Source of the DNA: Lentihominibacter butyricus
GTDB taxonomy: Bacteria; Bacillota; Clostridia; Peptostreptococcales; Anaerovoracaceae
DNA length: 64,000 nucleotides
Reading direction: 5' to 3'
Assembly: GCF_025567305.1 (NCBI RefSeq)
Contig: NZ_JAOQJP010000005.1
Coordinates: 94,937-158,936, forward strand
Shown here piece after piece: positions 43,335-53,230 of the stretch; positions within the stretch are counted from its first letter, which is position 1, and the number at the start of each line of letters is the position of its first letter. Position numbers and translations under genes: made by a program. The notes below the pieces were generated by a model. The model searched no databases and was not told the origin of the DNA. It saw only the letters and a program-made list of their open reading frames with translations.

Positions 43335-43485
43335 ATAGATTGAACGAAAGCGTTTTTGCCCTTTGCTGCGGGTCGAAGCGCTTTTGTTCTGTAACGGCAA
43401 ATAACCGCAAGATTGTGTATTTACAATTCTGTGATTGTATTTTATTATATAGTCAGAAAGTTATAAATTTAACAAAGGAGATTTT

Positions 43486-44925
43486 ATGAGAATTTTTGAC
43501 ACCAAAGTACAAGAGTTGAAGTACACAGTTCTGATGGAGCTGGCCTGGCAGACATGGCGAGGCAATGATGCCTTTTCGGTGTTCAATGAAATAGCAAACG
43601 AGATAGTCAAGAAGGATGAACCACCGAGGAGCTGCTGTATCTACAAGGACAGAGCGATTGTTGCGGAGAGGATAAGGATAGCCCTGGGCGGCAACAAAAA
43701 CAATCCGAATGTCATACAGGTAATAGATATTTCATGCGATGAATGTCCCGAGGCGGGACACGTGGTAACGGATCTGTGCAGAGGATGCGTAGCTCACAGA
43801 TGTGCAGACGCGTGCAAGCCGGGGGCGATAAAGTTCGACGATGAGCAGAGGGCGCATATAGACAAGAGTAAATGCGTGGAGTGCGGCAGATGTGCAGCGG
43901 TATGTCCGTACAGCGCGATCACGAATTTCAAGAGACCTTGCGAAAGAGCGTGCAAAGTGGATGCGATCAGCATGGGGCCTGACGGTGTTGCGATGATAGA
44001 CAGTGAAAAGTGCATCGCATGCGGCTCATGCGTGTATCAGTGTCCGTTCGGAGCAACACTGGATGTATCGAGCATAACAGACGTTATAAAAACGATAATG
44101 GAGAGCGAGAACAATGAGAAGTTCAAGGTCTATGCAGTGGTAGCGCCGGCGATAGCGAGCCAGTTCACGTATGCGAAGACCGGCCAGATCATCACTGCGA
44201 TAAAGAAGATCGGATTCTATGCAGTCGAGGAAGCGGCACTCGGTGCGGATATCGTCGCATACAATGAAGCGGCAGAGCTGCAGGAGCGTGATCTGATGAC
44301 TTCGTCCTGCTGTCCGGCGTTCGTGAAATACATAAAGACGAAATTCCCGGATCTGACTGAAAACATATCATCAAGCCTGTCGCCGATGGCGGAGACAGGA
44401 AAGTTCATAAAACAGCATGATCCCGATGCGAAGGTAGTATTCATAGGACCATGCACAGCGAAAAAGGCAGAGGTGAAGGATCCTGAAGTGGCGAAGTATA
44501 TCGACTATGTCCTGACGTTCGAGGAGCTGCAGGCGCTGATAGACAGCAAGGATCTTGAAGTGGAGAAGCTTGAGGAGACTACTCTCGACAATGCTTCATG
44601 CTTCGGCAGGAACTTCGCGCGTTCGGGTGGTGTTACGGATGCAGTGACAGAAGCTGCGTATGAGAAACTCGGTGAAGACGTCAGGATAGATCCTATCGTA
44701 TGTGACGGCATCGACAAGTGCAAATCTGCACTGCTCAGAGCAAACAGAGGTGTGCTTCCGAACAACTTCATCGAAGGAATGGTATGCTCAGGCGGATGCA
44801 TAGGAGGCGCTGCGTGTCTGACTCACGGAGACGCCAATAAGCGAAGCATAGAGAAGTACGGCATCAGTGCGACGATCAAAGGTATACAGGAATCCGTGGA
44901 AAAGGCAAAAAGCAGAGAGTATTAA
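43486..44925 (+). CDS. monomeric [FeFe] hydrogenase, group B type
   Basis: The 479-residue enzyme has two 4Fe-4S ferredoxin motifs, CVECGRCAAVCP near residue 126 and CIACGSCVYQCP near 175, plus further Cys near 85-106. The H-cluster motifs are SSCCPAFV near 275 (L1), GPCTAKKAE near 321 (L2) and EGMVCSGGCIGGAA near 430 (L3). The L1 and L2 variants fit group B rather than the TSCCPGW/MPCxxKxxE of group A. It should make or consume H2 with ferredoxin. AAAGGAG lies before the ATG. Maturation genes hydE, hydF and hydG are not in the window. Physiological direction is unknown for this group. Confidence 0.9.
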   Translation: MRIFDTKVQELKYTVLMELAWQTWRGNDAFSVFNEIANEIVKKDEPPRSCCIYKDRAIVAERIRIALGGNKNNPNVIQVIDISCDECPEAGHVVTDLCRGCVAHRCADACKPGAIKFDDEQRAHIDKSKCVECGRCAAVCPYSAITNFKRPCERACKVDAISMGPDGVAMIDSEKCIACGSCVYQCPFGATLDVSSITDVIKTIMESENNEKFKVYAVVAPAIASQFTYAKTGQIITAIKKIGFYAVEEAALGADIVAYNEAAELQERDLMTSSCCPAFVKYIKTKFPDLTENISSSLSPMAETGKFIKQHDPDAKVVFIGPCTAKKAEVKDPEVAKYIDYVLTFEELQALIDSKDLEVEKLEETTLDNASCFGRNFARSGGVTDAVTEAAYEKLGEDVRIDPIVCDGIDKCKSALLRANRGVLPNNFIEGMVCSGGCIGGAACLTHGDANKRSIEKYGISATIKGIQESVEKAKSREY

Positions 44926-45310
44926 AACGCACATAAAGGGGTATGAGCGCTTGTGAAAATGCCTGACAGACTGACTGACGGAATGTCGCACTGAGCTTTA
45001 CGGCTCGCTGAAATGAAGAGTAAATGAAGAACAGCGGAATGTGCCGGAGCGGCTGTATAGCCTTGCAGACCGGCGGAAAGCGTAAAAGTTTATAAAAGGG
45101 CGCAATAAAGTTGGTAATCGTATACGGAATTTTTTGAAATTGCGCATAAAATGTGAACGTTTGACTGAAATAGATGGTCAAACGTTCATTTTTTGTGTAT
45201 AATGATAGATGGCGCTGCTGTGAAGCTTTTCACAAAATCGCGAAGCGGAGCATGCAGTTAAGTTATCATATTTGTTATTGTTATTTTATTATTTTTTGAG
45301 GTGATTTTTT
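44926..45310. other. 385-bp gap after the hydrogenase gene
   Basis: No gene seen. It contains a terminator hairpin at 45154-45194 and a TATAAT at 45198-45203 that may, with TGGTCA at 45175-45180, serve the AGCS gene. Nothing else recognised. Confidence 0.5.
45154..45194 (+). terminator. strong terminator between hydrogenase and symporter
   Basis: TGAACGTTTGAC (45154-45165) and GTCAAACGTTCA (45177-45188), a perfect 12-bp stem with TTTTTT after it. Confidence 0.88.
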
Positions 45311-46741
45311 ATGTTGGAAACATTGCACTCAGGTATCTCGGCGGTCAGCAACGTGCTGTATCAGCCGTGGTTCGTGCCGCTTCTGCTGATGGCCGGCGGC
45401 GTTTATTTTACTTTCAGATCCAAATTCATTCAGGGCAGGCTGTTCAAAGAGTCGATTAAAGTCGTTATGGAAAAACCTGTCGAAGACAACGGAGTCTCGT
45501 CATTCGGAGCACTCATGGTTTCTACCGCATCGAGAGTGGGAACGGGAAACATCATCGGTGTTGCCACTGCGATATGCCTGGGAGGTCCCGGAGCAGTATT
45601 CTGGATGTGGATAACTGCGATAATAGGCGGAGCGACAGCATTCATCGAATCTACGCTTGCACAGATATACAAGAAGAGAGCTGACGACGGCACATGCTAC
45701 GGCGGACCTGCGTTTTACATGCAGCACGCGCTCAAGCAGAGATGGCTAGGAGTTATCTTCTCGGTGCTGATAATACTTATATATGCGGTCGGATACAATA
45801 TGCTGGCAGCTTACAATCTCCAGTCGGCATTCGCTGTATTTGATTTCTATGACGCGGGCGTTACGCCTAAGATCATCGGACTGATCCTCGCGGTACTGTT
45901 CGGCATCATCGTTCTCGGCGGTGCAAAGAGACTGATAAAGGTAACGGAAGTGCTGGTGCCTCTGATGGGTATAATATATGTACTTGTTTCACTTGTGATA
46001 ATGGCTATCAATATCACAGCTCTTCCTGGAATGATCGCAGGCATCTTCCGCAGCGCGTTCGACTTCTCGTCGATGGCCGGCGGCTTTGCAGGCTCATGTA
46101 TCATGTGGGGTATCAAGAGAGGTCTGTATTCGAATGAAGCAGGTATGGGTTCTGCGCCGAATGCAGCTGCAAGAGCTGATATCTCTCACCCGGCAAAACA
46201 GGGCCTCGTTCAGATGCTTTCAGTATTCATCGATACACTGCTCATCTGTACAGCAACAGCATTCATGTGCCTGAGCACATCGGTCGATCCGGCAGGATAT
46301 GTTGCAGACGGCAGTGCCGATGCAGCAGGATATGTTCAGAACTCGATAGCTGATTCACTGGGAACTTTCGGACCGGTATTCCTCACAGTAGCTCTTTCGC
46401 TGTTCGCGTTCACTACGCTGATCGGAAACTATTCGTACTGCGAAGGCTGCCTCGAGTTCATCATCAACAGAGATGCGCCGAAGCCTAGCCTGATAGCATT
46501 CAGACTGATCGCTACAGTCCTGGTTTACGTCGGAGCGACTGCAAGCGCAGGATTCGTATGGGATACTGCGGACATGCTCCAGGCTATGATCGTCGTTGTA
46601 AATATTCCTGTGATCGTGATACTTGGAAATACGGCGCTGAAGTGTCTCAACGACTACACGCAGCAGCGCAAGGAAGGAAAGAATCCTGTATTCCTCGCAA
46701 AGAACATCGGGCTGAAGCAGGATACTGATTACTGGAAATAG
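45311..46741 (+). CDS. alanine/glycine:cation symporter (AGCS family)
   Basis: The 476-residue protein has about eleven membrane segments. AGCS marks are VSTASRVGTGNIIGVATAI near residue 70, FWMWITAIIGGATAFIEST near 96, GGPAFYMQ near 127 and GLYSNEAGMGSAPNAAA near 270. It imports alanine or glycine with Na+ (or H+). It fits the sodium economy suggested by atpE and nhaC. GAGGTG precedes the ATG. It stands alone. Confidence 0.92.
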   Translation: MLETLHSGISAVSNVLYQPWFVPLLLMAGGVYFTFRSKFIQGRLFKESIKVVMEKPVEDNGVSSFGALMVSTASRVGTGNIIGVATAICLGGPGAVFWMWITAIIGGATAFIESTLAQIYKKRADDGTCYGGPAFYMQHALKQRWLGVIFSVLIILIYAVGYNMLAAYNLQSAFAVFDFYDAGVTPKIIGLILAVLFGIIVLGGAKRLIKVTEVLVPLMGIIYVLVSLVIMAINITALPGMIAGIFRSAFDFSSMAGGFAGSCIMWGIKRGLYSNEAGMGSAPNAAARADISHPAKQGLVQMLSVFIDTLLICTATAFMCLSTSVDPAGYVADGSADAAGYVQNSIADSLGTFGPVFLTVALSLFAFTTLIGNYSYCEGCLEFIINRDAPKPSLIAFRLIATVLVYVGATASAGFVWDTADMLQAMIVVVNIPVIVILGNTALKCLNDYTQQRKEGKNPVFLAKNIGLKQDTDYWK

Positions 46742-46891
46742 CCTGTGCGCTTTATGCAAAGGCCTGCAGTGCTGTATGCCTGAGGTGAAGGCGAGTGCTG
46801 CAGTTTTACAGAAAAATATGGAAAAAATTGAGATGAGTTTTAGCTTGCAATAGTGTGATATATGTGATAACATGAATCGTTAGTAAAATTA

Positions 46892-46937
46892 CCTGCGGCC
46901 CGGTCGGTCGAAACTCCGACGACGACTCAGCAGCAGG
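46892..46937 (+). promoter_or_regulatory. structured rpsO leader, probable S15 control element
   Basis: CCTGC (46892-46896) pairs with GCAGG (46933-46937), enclosing GTCGG (46903-46907) with CCGAC (46916-46920). The structure ends about 11 bases before the GGAGG of rpsO. S15 commonly represses its own mRNA through such leaders. It does not clearly match a described class. Confidence 0.5.
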
Positions 46938-46962
46938 CGGATTGTATCAAGGAGGAAATCAA

Positions 46963-47229
46963 ATGATCACTACTGAAAAGAAAGCAGAAATCATCAAAGA
47001 GTACCAGTTAAAAGAAGGAGATACAGGTTCTCCTGAGGTTCAGATCGCAATACTGACTTACAGAATCAACGACCTGAATGAGCATCTTCAGGTTCACAAG
47101 AAGGACCATCACTCAAGAAGAGGCCTTTTAAAGATGGTAGGACAGAGAAGAAATCTTCTTAATTACCTGAAAGAGAAGGATCTGGAAAGATACAGAGATC
47201 TTATCGCTCGTTTAGGTTTAAGAAAGTAA
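46963..47229 (+). CDS. rpsO: 30S ribosomal protein S15
   Basis: The ATG at 46963 follows AAGGAGG. The 88-residue protein has GDTGSPEVQIAILT near residue 22 and HHSRRGLLKMVGQRRNLLNYL near 45, diagnostic for S15. It binds the 16S rRNA central domain early in 30S assembly. It is followed by a terminator and then pnp, the usual rpsO-pnp order. Confidence 0.98.
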   Translation: MITTEKKAEIIKEYQLKEGDTGSPEVQIAILTYRINDLNEHLQVHKKDHHSRRGLLKMVGQRRNLLNYLKEKDLERYRDLIARLGLRK

Positions 47230-47246
47230 ACAGAACTTAAAGATTT

Positions 47247-47283
47247 AAGCGGGGCACAGACACGACCCCGCTTGATTTTTTTT
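47247..47283 (+). terminator. terminator after rpsO
   Basis: AAGCGGGG (47247-47254) and CCCCGCTT (47266-47273), followed by GATTTTTTTT. Confidence 0.9.
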
Positions 47284-47380
47284 ATGAGTTGCCCGTATCT
47301 ATGATACGGCAGAAAGCGACTGCGCGATACGGCGCATCTTTCAAACGCGAGAGGAAATAAACAGGAGGTAGTTGTTTATT

Positions 47381-49483
47381 ATGAAATTCACAGATTACAG
47401 AACATTCAAGACAGCCATAGGCGGCAAGCTGCTCGAGCTCGAGATCGGCAAGGTATGCGAAATGGCAAACGGGCAGGTAATGGTAAGATATGGGGACACA
47501 GTTGTGAATGTCACTGCTGTAGCATCCAAGGAACCGAGACCTGACATCGACTTTTTCCCGTTATCATGCGATTATGAGGAAAAAATGTACGCCGCAGGCA
47601 AGATACCTGGCGGCTTTATAAAAAGAGAAGGAAGACCTAGTGAAAAGGCGATCCTGAACTCGAGACTGATGGACAGACCTTTGAGGCCGCTGTTCCCGAA
47701 GGGATTCTTCAATGACGTGCAGGTAGTGGCGACAGTTATGTGTGTCGACAACGATGCACCGTCAGAGATCGCAGCAATGATAGGTTCATCGGTAGCGCTG
47801 GCTATATCCGATATCCCTTGGGACGGTCCGACAGGATCAGTACTTATCGGCATGGTGGACGGGCAGTTCGTAGTTAACCCGTCGCTTGCGCAGAGAGAGC
47901 AGAGCAGTATGCATCTGGTAGTATCCGGAACGAAGGAAGCTATCATGATGGTAGAGGCAGGAGCAAACGAAGTTCCGGAAGAAACCATCCTCGATGCGAT
48001 CATGTTCGCACATGAAGAGATAAAGAAGATCGTCGAGTTCATCGAAGAGATCGTTAAGGAAGTCGGCAAGCCTAAGATGGAGATCGAACTTTACAAGGTC
48101 CCTGAAGATATCGAGGCTGCAGTGAGAGAATACGCTGAAGACAAGATGAGAGCCGCTATCCAGACTTACGACAAGATGGAAAGACTCGACAACATGGACG
48201 CTGTTGAAGCAGAGACAAAAGAGCACTTTGCAGAGATCTACCCTGACAACGGCAAAGATATCGGCAACGTTCTCTACGCTATAACAAAGGAACAGGTAAG
48301 AAGTCTCATCCTCGACGATGAGATCAGACCTGACAACAGAAAGAGAACTGAGATCAGACCTATCTGGTGTGATACAGGACTGCTCCCGAGAACGCACGGT
48401 TCCGGGCTTTTCAAGAGAGGACAGACTCAGGTAATGTCGATCGCGACACTCGGACCTCTCAGCGAAGCGCAGACTATCGACGGCATCACAGAGCAGACTG
48501 AGAAGAGATACATGCATCATTATAACTTCCCTCCTTACTCAGTAGGCGAAGCAAGGCCGATGAGAAGTCCGGGCAGAAGAGAGATCGGCCACGGTGCTCT
48601 TGCGGAAAGAGCGCTCATTCCGGTGCTCCCTAGCGAAGAAGAATTCCCTTATGCTATCAGAGTCGTATCGGAAGTCCTCTCATCGAACGGATCGACATCA
48701 CAGGCGTCAGTATGCGGCAGCTGTCTGGCACTGATGGATGCAGGCGTTCCGATCAAAGCTCCTGTAGCAGGTATCGCTATGGGACTCATCGAGAGAGTAG
48801 AAGAGGACGGAAGCAGCAAGATGGCTATCCTTTCCGACATCCAGGGAATGGAAGACTTCCTCGGAGACATGGACTTCAAGGTTGCCGGAACGGCAAAGGG
48901 CGTGACTGCTATCCAGATGGATATCAAGGTGCACGGACTTTCAAAGGAAGTACTGCAGAACGCACTCAAGCAGGCTTATGAAGGCAGGATGCATATAATG
49001 AAGGAAATGCTCGACGAGCTTCCTGAGCCTAGAAAAGAGCTTTCACCTTATGCTCCTAGGATCATCTCGATGCAGATCGAACCTGATCAGATCAGAACAG
49101 TCATCGGACCGGGAGGAAAGACTATCAACAGGATCATCGCAGACACAGGCGTCAAGATCGACATCGATGACACTGGTCTTGTATATATCGCAGCACCTGA
49201 TATGGAATCAGCTCAGGCAGGTATCAGAGAGATCGAACTGCTTCTCAAGGAGCCTGAACCGGGCGAGATCTATGAAGGAAAGGTAACGAGAGTGATGCCT
49301 TTCGGAGCATTCATAGAGATCCTTCCTGGAAAAGAAGGCCTGCTGCACATCTCGAAGATGGCAAAGGAAAGAGTCGAGAAAGTCGAAGACGTGATGAACG
49401 TCGGCGATGTTGTAAAAGTAAAGGTGACGGAGATCGACAGCCAGAACAGGATCAACCTTTCACGAAAAGAGCTGCTTAAATAA
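47381..49483 (+). CDS. pnp: polyribonucleotide nucleotidyltransferase
   Basis: The ATG at 47381 is chosen; a TTG at 47372 is too close to GGAGGT. The 700-residue protein has two RNase PH domains, a KH domain with VIGPGGKTINRI near residue 567 and an S1 domain starting GEIYEGKVTRVMPFGAF near 628. It degrades RNA from the 3' end with phosphate, and can add tails. The length is normal. A terminator follows at 49601. Confidence 0.97.
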   Translation: MKFTDYRTFKTAIGGKLLELEIGKVCEMANGQVMVRYGDTVVNVTAVASKEPRPDIDFFPLSCDYEEKMYAAGKIPGGFIKREGRPSEKAILNSRLMDRPLRPLFPKGFFNDVQVVATVMCVDNDAPSEIAAMIGSSVALAISDIPWDGPTGSVLIGMVDGQFVVNPSLAQREQSSMHLVVSGTKEAIMMVEAGANEVPEETILDAIMFAHEEIKKIVEFIEEIVKEVGKPKMEIELYKVPEDIEAAVREYAEDKMRAAIQTYDKMERLDNMDAVEAETKEHFAEIYPDNGKDIGNVLYAITKEQVRSLILDDEIRPDNRKRTEIRPIWCDTGLLPRTHGSGLFKRGQTQVMSIATLGPLSEAQTIDGITEQTEKRYMHHYNFPPYSVGEARPMRSPGRREIGHGALAERALIPVLPSEEEFPYAIRVVSEVLSSNGSTSQASVCGSCLALMDAGVPIKAPVAGIAMGLIERVEEDGSSKMAILSDIQGMEDFLGDMDFKVAGTAKGVTAIQMDIKVHGLSKEVLQNALKQAYEGRMHIMKEMLDELPEPRKELSPYAPRIISMQIEPDQIRTVIGPGGKTINRIIADTGVKIDIDDTGLVYIAAPDMESAQAGIREIELLLKEPEPGEIYEGKVTRVMPFGAFIEILPGKEGLLHISKMAKERVEKVEDVMNVGDVVKVKVTEIDSQNRINLSRKELLK

Positions 49484-49798
49484 GAACTGAATCGCATGTT
49501 TCGGGTCGAAGCGCAGATCGAACCGTCTGGCAACCGCAGAGTCGCCGCTATGCAAAGCGGCAGGCGCCGGGCAAAGCAGACAAATATGATAAACAGACAG
49601 AGACCGGGAGAAATCCCGGTCTTTTGTGTGTTTAGCTTTAGCGAAGGATCCGACGAGCGATAGGGAGGAGGGTCAATAATCCCCCGGCTATGCCGGGGAG
49701 ATTAAAAGGCTTTAGCTTTCAGTATAATTTAATAAATCCTCCTGTGTTAATATGGATGTGGTCGGCCAACCGCATTCAAAACAAAGGAGGAAGTATTA
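49484..49798. other. 315-bp gap: pnp terminator and IS200 left end
   Basis: It holds the pnp terminator at 49601-49625 and, from about 49675, the left end of an IS200-like element. No gene seen. This is the left border of the accessory island. Confidence 0.6.
49601..49625 (+). terminator. terminator after pnp
   Basis: AGACCGGGA and TCCCGGTCT around GAAA, followed by TTTTG. Confidence 0.8.
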
Positions 49799-50234
49799 GT
49801 GAAAATCAATAATAATGATATTGCAAGTTTAGCACATTCAAAATGGCGTTGCCAGTACCATATCGTTTTTTCGCCCAAATATAGACGACAGGAAATCTAT
49901 GGAAAGATAAAAACGGATATTGGAAAAATTTTAAGGCAATTATGCTATCAAAAGGGTGTGGAAATTATCGAAGCAGAATTGTGTCCCGATCATATTCATA
50001 TGTTGGTGAGTATTCCGCCGAAATACAGCGTTGCGAGTTTTGTAGGATATTTGAAAGGGAAAAGTTCTTTGATGATTTTTGACAGGCATGCTAATTTAAA
50101 ATATAAATATGGAAATAGACATTTCTGGTGTCGAGGATATTATGTAGATACAGTTGGACGAAACAAAAAAGCGATAGAAGAGTACATCAGAAATCAACTG
50201 CAGGAGGACATCGCAAATGATCAGATAAGTATGA
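49682..50234 (+). mobile_element. truncated IS200-family insertion sequence
   Basis: The left end is marked by the hairpin CCCCGGC-TAT-GCCGGGG at 49682-49698. A leader follows in which TCCTCC near 49737 could pair with the AAAGGAGG of the transposase gene, the known IS200 way of keeping translation low. The right end is missing: the element breaks off at about 50231-50235 inside the last codons of tnpA and joins a truncated dehydrogenase gene. Confidence 0.8.
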
Positions 50235-50311
50235 AAGATGGCAATCATAGGAACAGGCGCTGCACCGGGCATGATGTGTGTTGCGACAAAGAGCACCATG
50301 AGATATCTTGA
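49799..50311 (+). pseudogene. tnpA: IS200-like transposase TnpA, 3' end replaced
   Basis: GTG start after AAAGGAGG. The frame has the HUH motif CPDHIHMLV near residue 62 and the catalytic Tyr in RGYYVDTVGRN near 119, so the catalytic core is intact. After NDQISMK (residue 146) the expected EYxDPFTG tail is lost. The last 24 residues (DGNHRNRRC...) are an out-of-frame reading of the downstream dehydrogenase gene. The enzyme may be inactive, and the element could not move alone without its right end. Confidence 0.8.
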
Positions 50312-51077
50312 TACATGCGACGATATACTGATGATGGTATACGAAGGAGTGGAAGCTAAAAGGTTCCTGCCGTTCTGGTGGTCACCGTTCACTGCTCTTT
50401 CGGATATGACCGACCCTACGTTCGCATTGAAAGACGGAGTGCTGGTTGAGACAGAGCCTCATTCACTGCCTGTGAAGAGACACTTCAAGGGATGTGAAAA
50501 AGAGGTGACTCTTGTAGAACATGCTCATGATGAGACTGTATATATGGGCCTCAACAAGGATATTCACTTCAAGGGGGCTAAGAACATAAACTTCAAATAC
50601 GGAGGAGTGGGAATAGAGTTTTCCACACCGCTATATAGAGCCGGGCTGCTCAAGAGGGAAGAGGAAACATATAAGGGGCACACATTCATACCGTTCGATG
50701 TTATCGTATCCCATCTTCCTCCTGCACCCAAATATTACGATGAGATCAAGGAGATACTTGATGAAGGGCTTGTAAGAGACGAAGGAGCATTCGTGGTCGA
50801 AGCTACAGGCACGAAAGATGGGAAAAAGGTAATGGTGGAAACATATCTTTATGCACCGGGATGCCGTGAGAGCTTCGAAAGGGCCGGTATAACTGGAGAG
50901 CAGTATCTTACCGGGCAATGCGGATCGCTGTTCACTAAGATGTTCGTAAATGACGACTATACTCAGACAGGGCTGATATCCTCTGATATGCTGACATACG
51001 AGGAATGCGACAAATACATTGCATATGCTGAAAAACTGGATATTACCCTTGAGACTGAAGTCAAGCCTCTTTTATAA
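50235..51077 (+). pseudogene. 5'-truncated saccharopine-dehydrogenase-like gene (cassette A)
   Basis: The frame from 50238 encodes 279 residues that match residues 130-408 of the complete protein at 62637-63866 almost throughout, with about a dozen substitutions. The missing 129 residues are the NAD(P)-binding Rossmann half. Nucleotide differences to the intact copy are mostly at third positions, so the two are old paralogues or independently acquired relatives rather than a fresh duplication. An ATG is present at 50238 but no ribosome binding site of its own. It probably makes no working dehydrogenase. Confidence 0.85.
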
Positions 51078-51426
51078 ATAAATATATATAAGTGTGAGGG
51101 CTGTGGCAGCATGCTGTGGCCCTATTTTAGTAGCTGTGAACGTATAACACACAAGTTTGGTACCAAAAAATGAGTTCTTATTAAAATTTGGCGAAGATAT
51201 TGTAAAAGTCGGTTTTTGTGAATGGTGAAAACGATTATGTGTGACAGATATGTAATTAAAAGCCGCTCGGATTTGATAACAATGAAAAATGGTTTGGAAA
51301 GTAGATGAATTATTGTGAATTTTAATGTTTTTTTACTATAAAAGAGGTATTTAATTTTCATGCAATAGAATTTATGATATACGCAATAAAGGTATCGGAA
51401 TAGTCTGAAATTACAAGGAGTGGAGT
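51078..51426. other. 349-bp AT-rich gap
   Basis: A weak palindromic hairpin (CAGCATGCTG core inside GGG...CCC at 51098-51123) may end the truncated gene. The rest is AT-rich and should carry the promoter of the amidohydrolase gene. No gene seen. Confidence 0.4.
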
Positions 51427-53172
51427 ATGCAGAAAAACGGAAAATGCGGAAATATTAAAGCGGATATGGTACTGATAAACGGTAGAGTGTATTCACCTAC
51501 AGAAAATAACAAAGTAGTGAGAGGTGAAGCAGTGATCGTCGAAGGCGGTCTGATAAAAGCAATATGTAGTGATAACGAGGCAAAAAATTATATAGATTCG
51601 GATACCGAGATCATTGATTGTTGTGGTAATAGCATATTGCCCGGATTGTGTGACGCGCACTGTCATCCGAATTGGTCAGCCGGAGTATTCGAGTCATGCC
51701 AGTTGTTTGATATAACGGGTTCAGCACATGATACGGTGTATGAAGTTATCGACAGATATTTGGAAAAAATGCGAGAATATGTTTTGGAGCATGATGATAT
51801 CGGAGTTATAAGAGGAACGGGGTGGAACAGAGCATTTTTTTCCGGAGCGTGCAGTGATATTGGTTGGCCTACACGTCATGATCTTGATAAAGTGTGCAGC
51901 GATAGACCGGTGATAATGGAATCCTATTGTCAACATGCGTTGTGGGTAAATACGAAAGCGATAGAAATGGCAGGTCTTTCGAAAGACACTTCTGATCCGG
52001 ATTTAGGAAGGTTTACGAGGGAAGCAGACGGCTATCCGGCAGGTTTGTTCTTTGAGATGGAGGGGAAGGCTCTGATAGAGAACAACCTTCCGGGGCACGA
52101 TTATTCAGTCGAACAGTATAAACGATCTATACTCAGATATCAGGATGAAATAGCGATGCCGTTGGGGCTGACGCTGATAAACGACTGTCTGCATACGGAA
52201 AACGCTACGCTTGCGTATAAGGAATTGGCTGAGGAAGGCAAAATGAATATGAGAGTCAGGGGAGTATATCACTTCGCCGATTGTTCCAATCTGGACGAAC
52301 TGGATGTTATAAAGAAGAAAATCGGTCAATATGACGTCGATGACATATTCGTGATAAATACGATAAAGATATTCATGGAAGGCGAATTTATGACGTTAGA
52401 GCCTTATGAAGAAGGTTATCTGAAAGAACATGGATTGCCTGAAAGATATAGAGGTACTGAGTTCTACGATGATATCACAGCGAAAAGAGCAGTGGCCGCA
52501 GCTATGGAAACAGGGCTACAGATACATATTCATGCTATGGGAGACAGAGCCGTGAGACAGGCAGTAGACAGCATAGTGTATGGACAGGAGCAGACGGGAA
52601 AGAAAAACAGGAATGTGATTGCGCATGTTATGCTCATAAATGAGGAAGATAAAGTGAGAATGGGTCAAAACGGGATCATAGCCAGTTGTCAGCCTAGATG
52701 GATGATATACGATTCCGATACCAACGATTTTTATCAGATGATGTTTGGAAAGAGGAAGGCTCTCGAATGTTATCCTAATAAGAGTCTGATAGATGCCGGA
52801 TGTATAGTAGCTTATGGTACTGATTTTCCTGTTACTCCGCCGCCCAATCCTTTTCATGGGATGCAATGTGCGATAACAAGGAGTGTTTTTGAGGGAGACA
52901 AAACTGAGTACGGCACGTATAAGGATACTGTATTGGGGCCGGAAGATAATCCAGCAAAAGAGTGTGTATCGCTTAAGGAAGCAGTAAAAGGCAGTTCATG
53001 GAGCGGGGCATATCAGATGTTTTTAGAAGATGTGACAGGCAGTATAGAACCGGGAAAATCGGCGGAGCTCATAGTGCTGGATCGTGACATAGAACAGTGT
53101 TCGGTAGAAGAGATTTATGATATTAAAGTTAAAGCGACGGTATTCAAGGGAAGAAAAGTGTATTCAATGTGA
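51427..53172 (+). CDS. YtcJ-type amidohydrolase (cassette A)
   Basis: ATG after AAGGAGTGGAG. The 581-residue metal-dependent hydrolase has ILPGLCDAHCHPN near residue 75 (the metal-binding HxH), HIHAMGDRAV near 362, IAHVMLINEEDKVRM near 397 and YGTDFPV near 465 (metal Asp). The C-terminal GSIEPGKSAELIVLD strand closes the composite domain. It belongs to the Amidohydro_3 superfamily, which cleaves amides, N-acyl amino acids or cyclic amides. It is about 60 bases before the permease gene and surely part of its operon. The substrate is unknown. Confidence 0.85.
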   Translation: MQKNGKCGNIKADMVLINGRVYSPTENNKVVRGEAVIVEGGLIKAICSDNEAKNYIDSDTEIIDCCGNSILPGLCDAHCHPNWSAGVFESCQLFDITGSAHDTVYEVIDRYLEKMREYVLEHDDIGVIRGTGWNRAFFSGACSDIGWPTRHDLDKVCSDRPVIMESYCQHALWVNTKAIEMAGLSKDTSDPDLGRFTREADGYPAGLFFEMEGKALIENNLPGHDYSVEQYKRSILRYQDEIAMPLGLTLINDCLHTENATLAYKELAEEGKMNMRVRGVYHFADCSNLDELDVIKKKIGQYDVDDIFVINTIKIFMEGEFMTLEPYEEGYLKEHGLPERYRGTEFYDDITAKRAVAAAMETGLQIHIHAMGDRAVRQAVDSIVYGQEQTGKKNRNVIAHVMLINEEDKVRMGQNGIIASCQPRWMIYDSDTNDFYQMMFGKRKALECYPNKSLIDAGCIVAYGTDFPVTPPPNPFHGMQCAITRSVFEGDKTEYGTYKDTVLGPEDNPAKECVSLKEAVKGSSWSGAYQMFLEDVTGSIEPGKSAELIVLDRDIEQCSVEEIYDIKVKATVFKGRKVYSM

Positions 53173-53230
53173 TCATATTATAAATTGATATAACGCAATA
53201 ATTAAAGAAAAAATGAAAGGAGAAGTTGTA

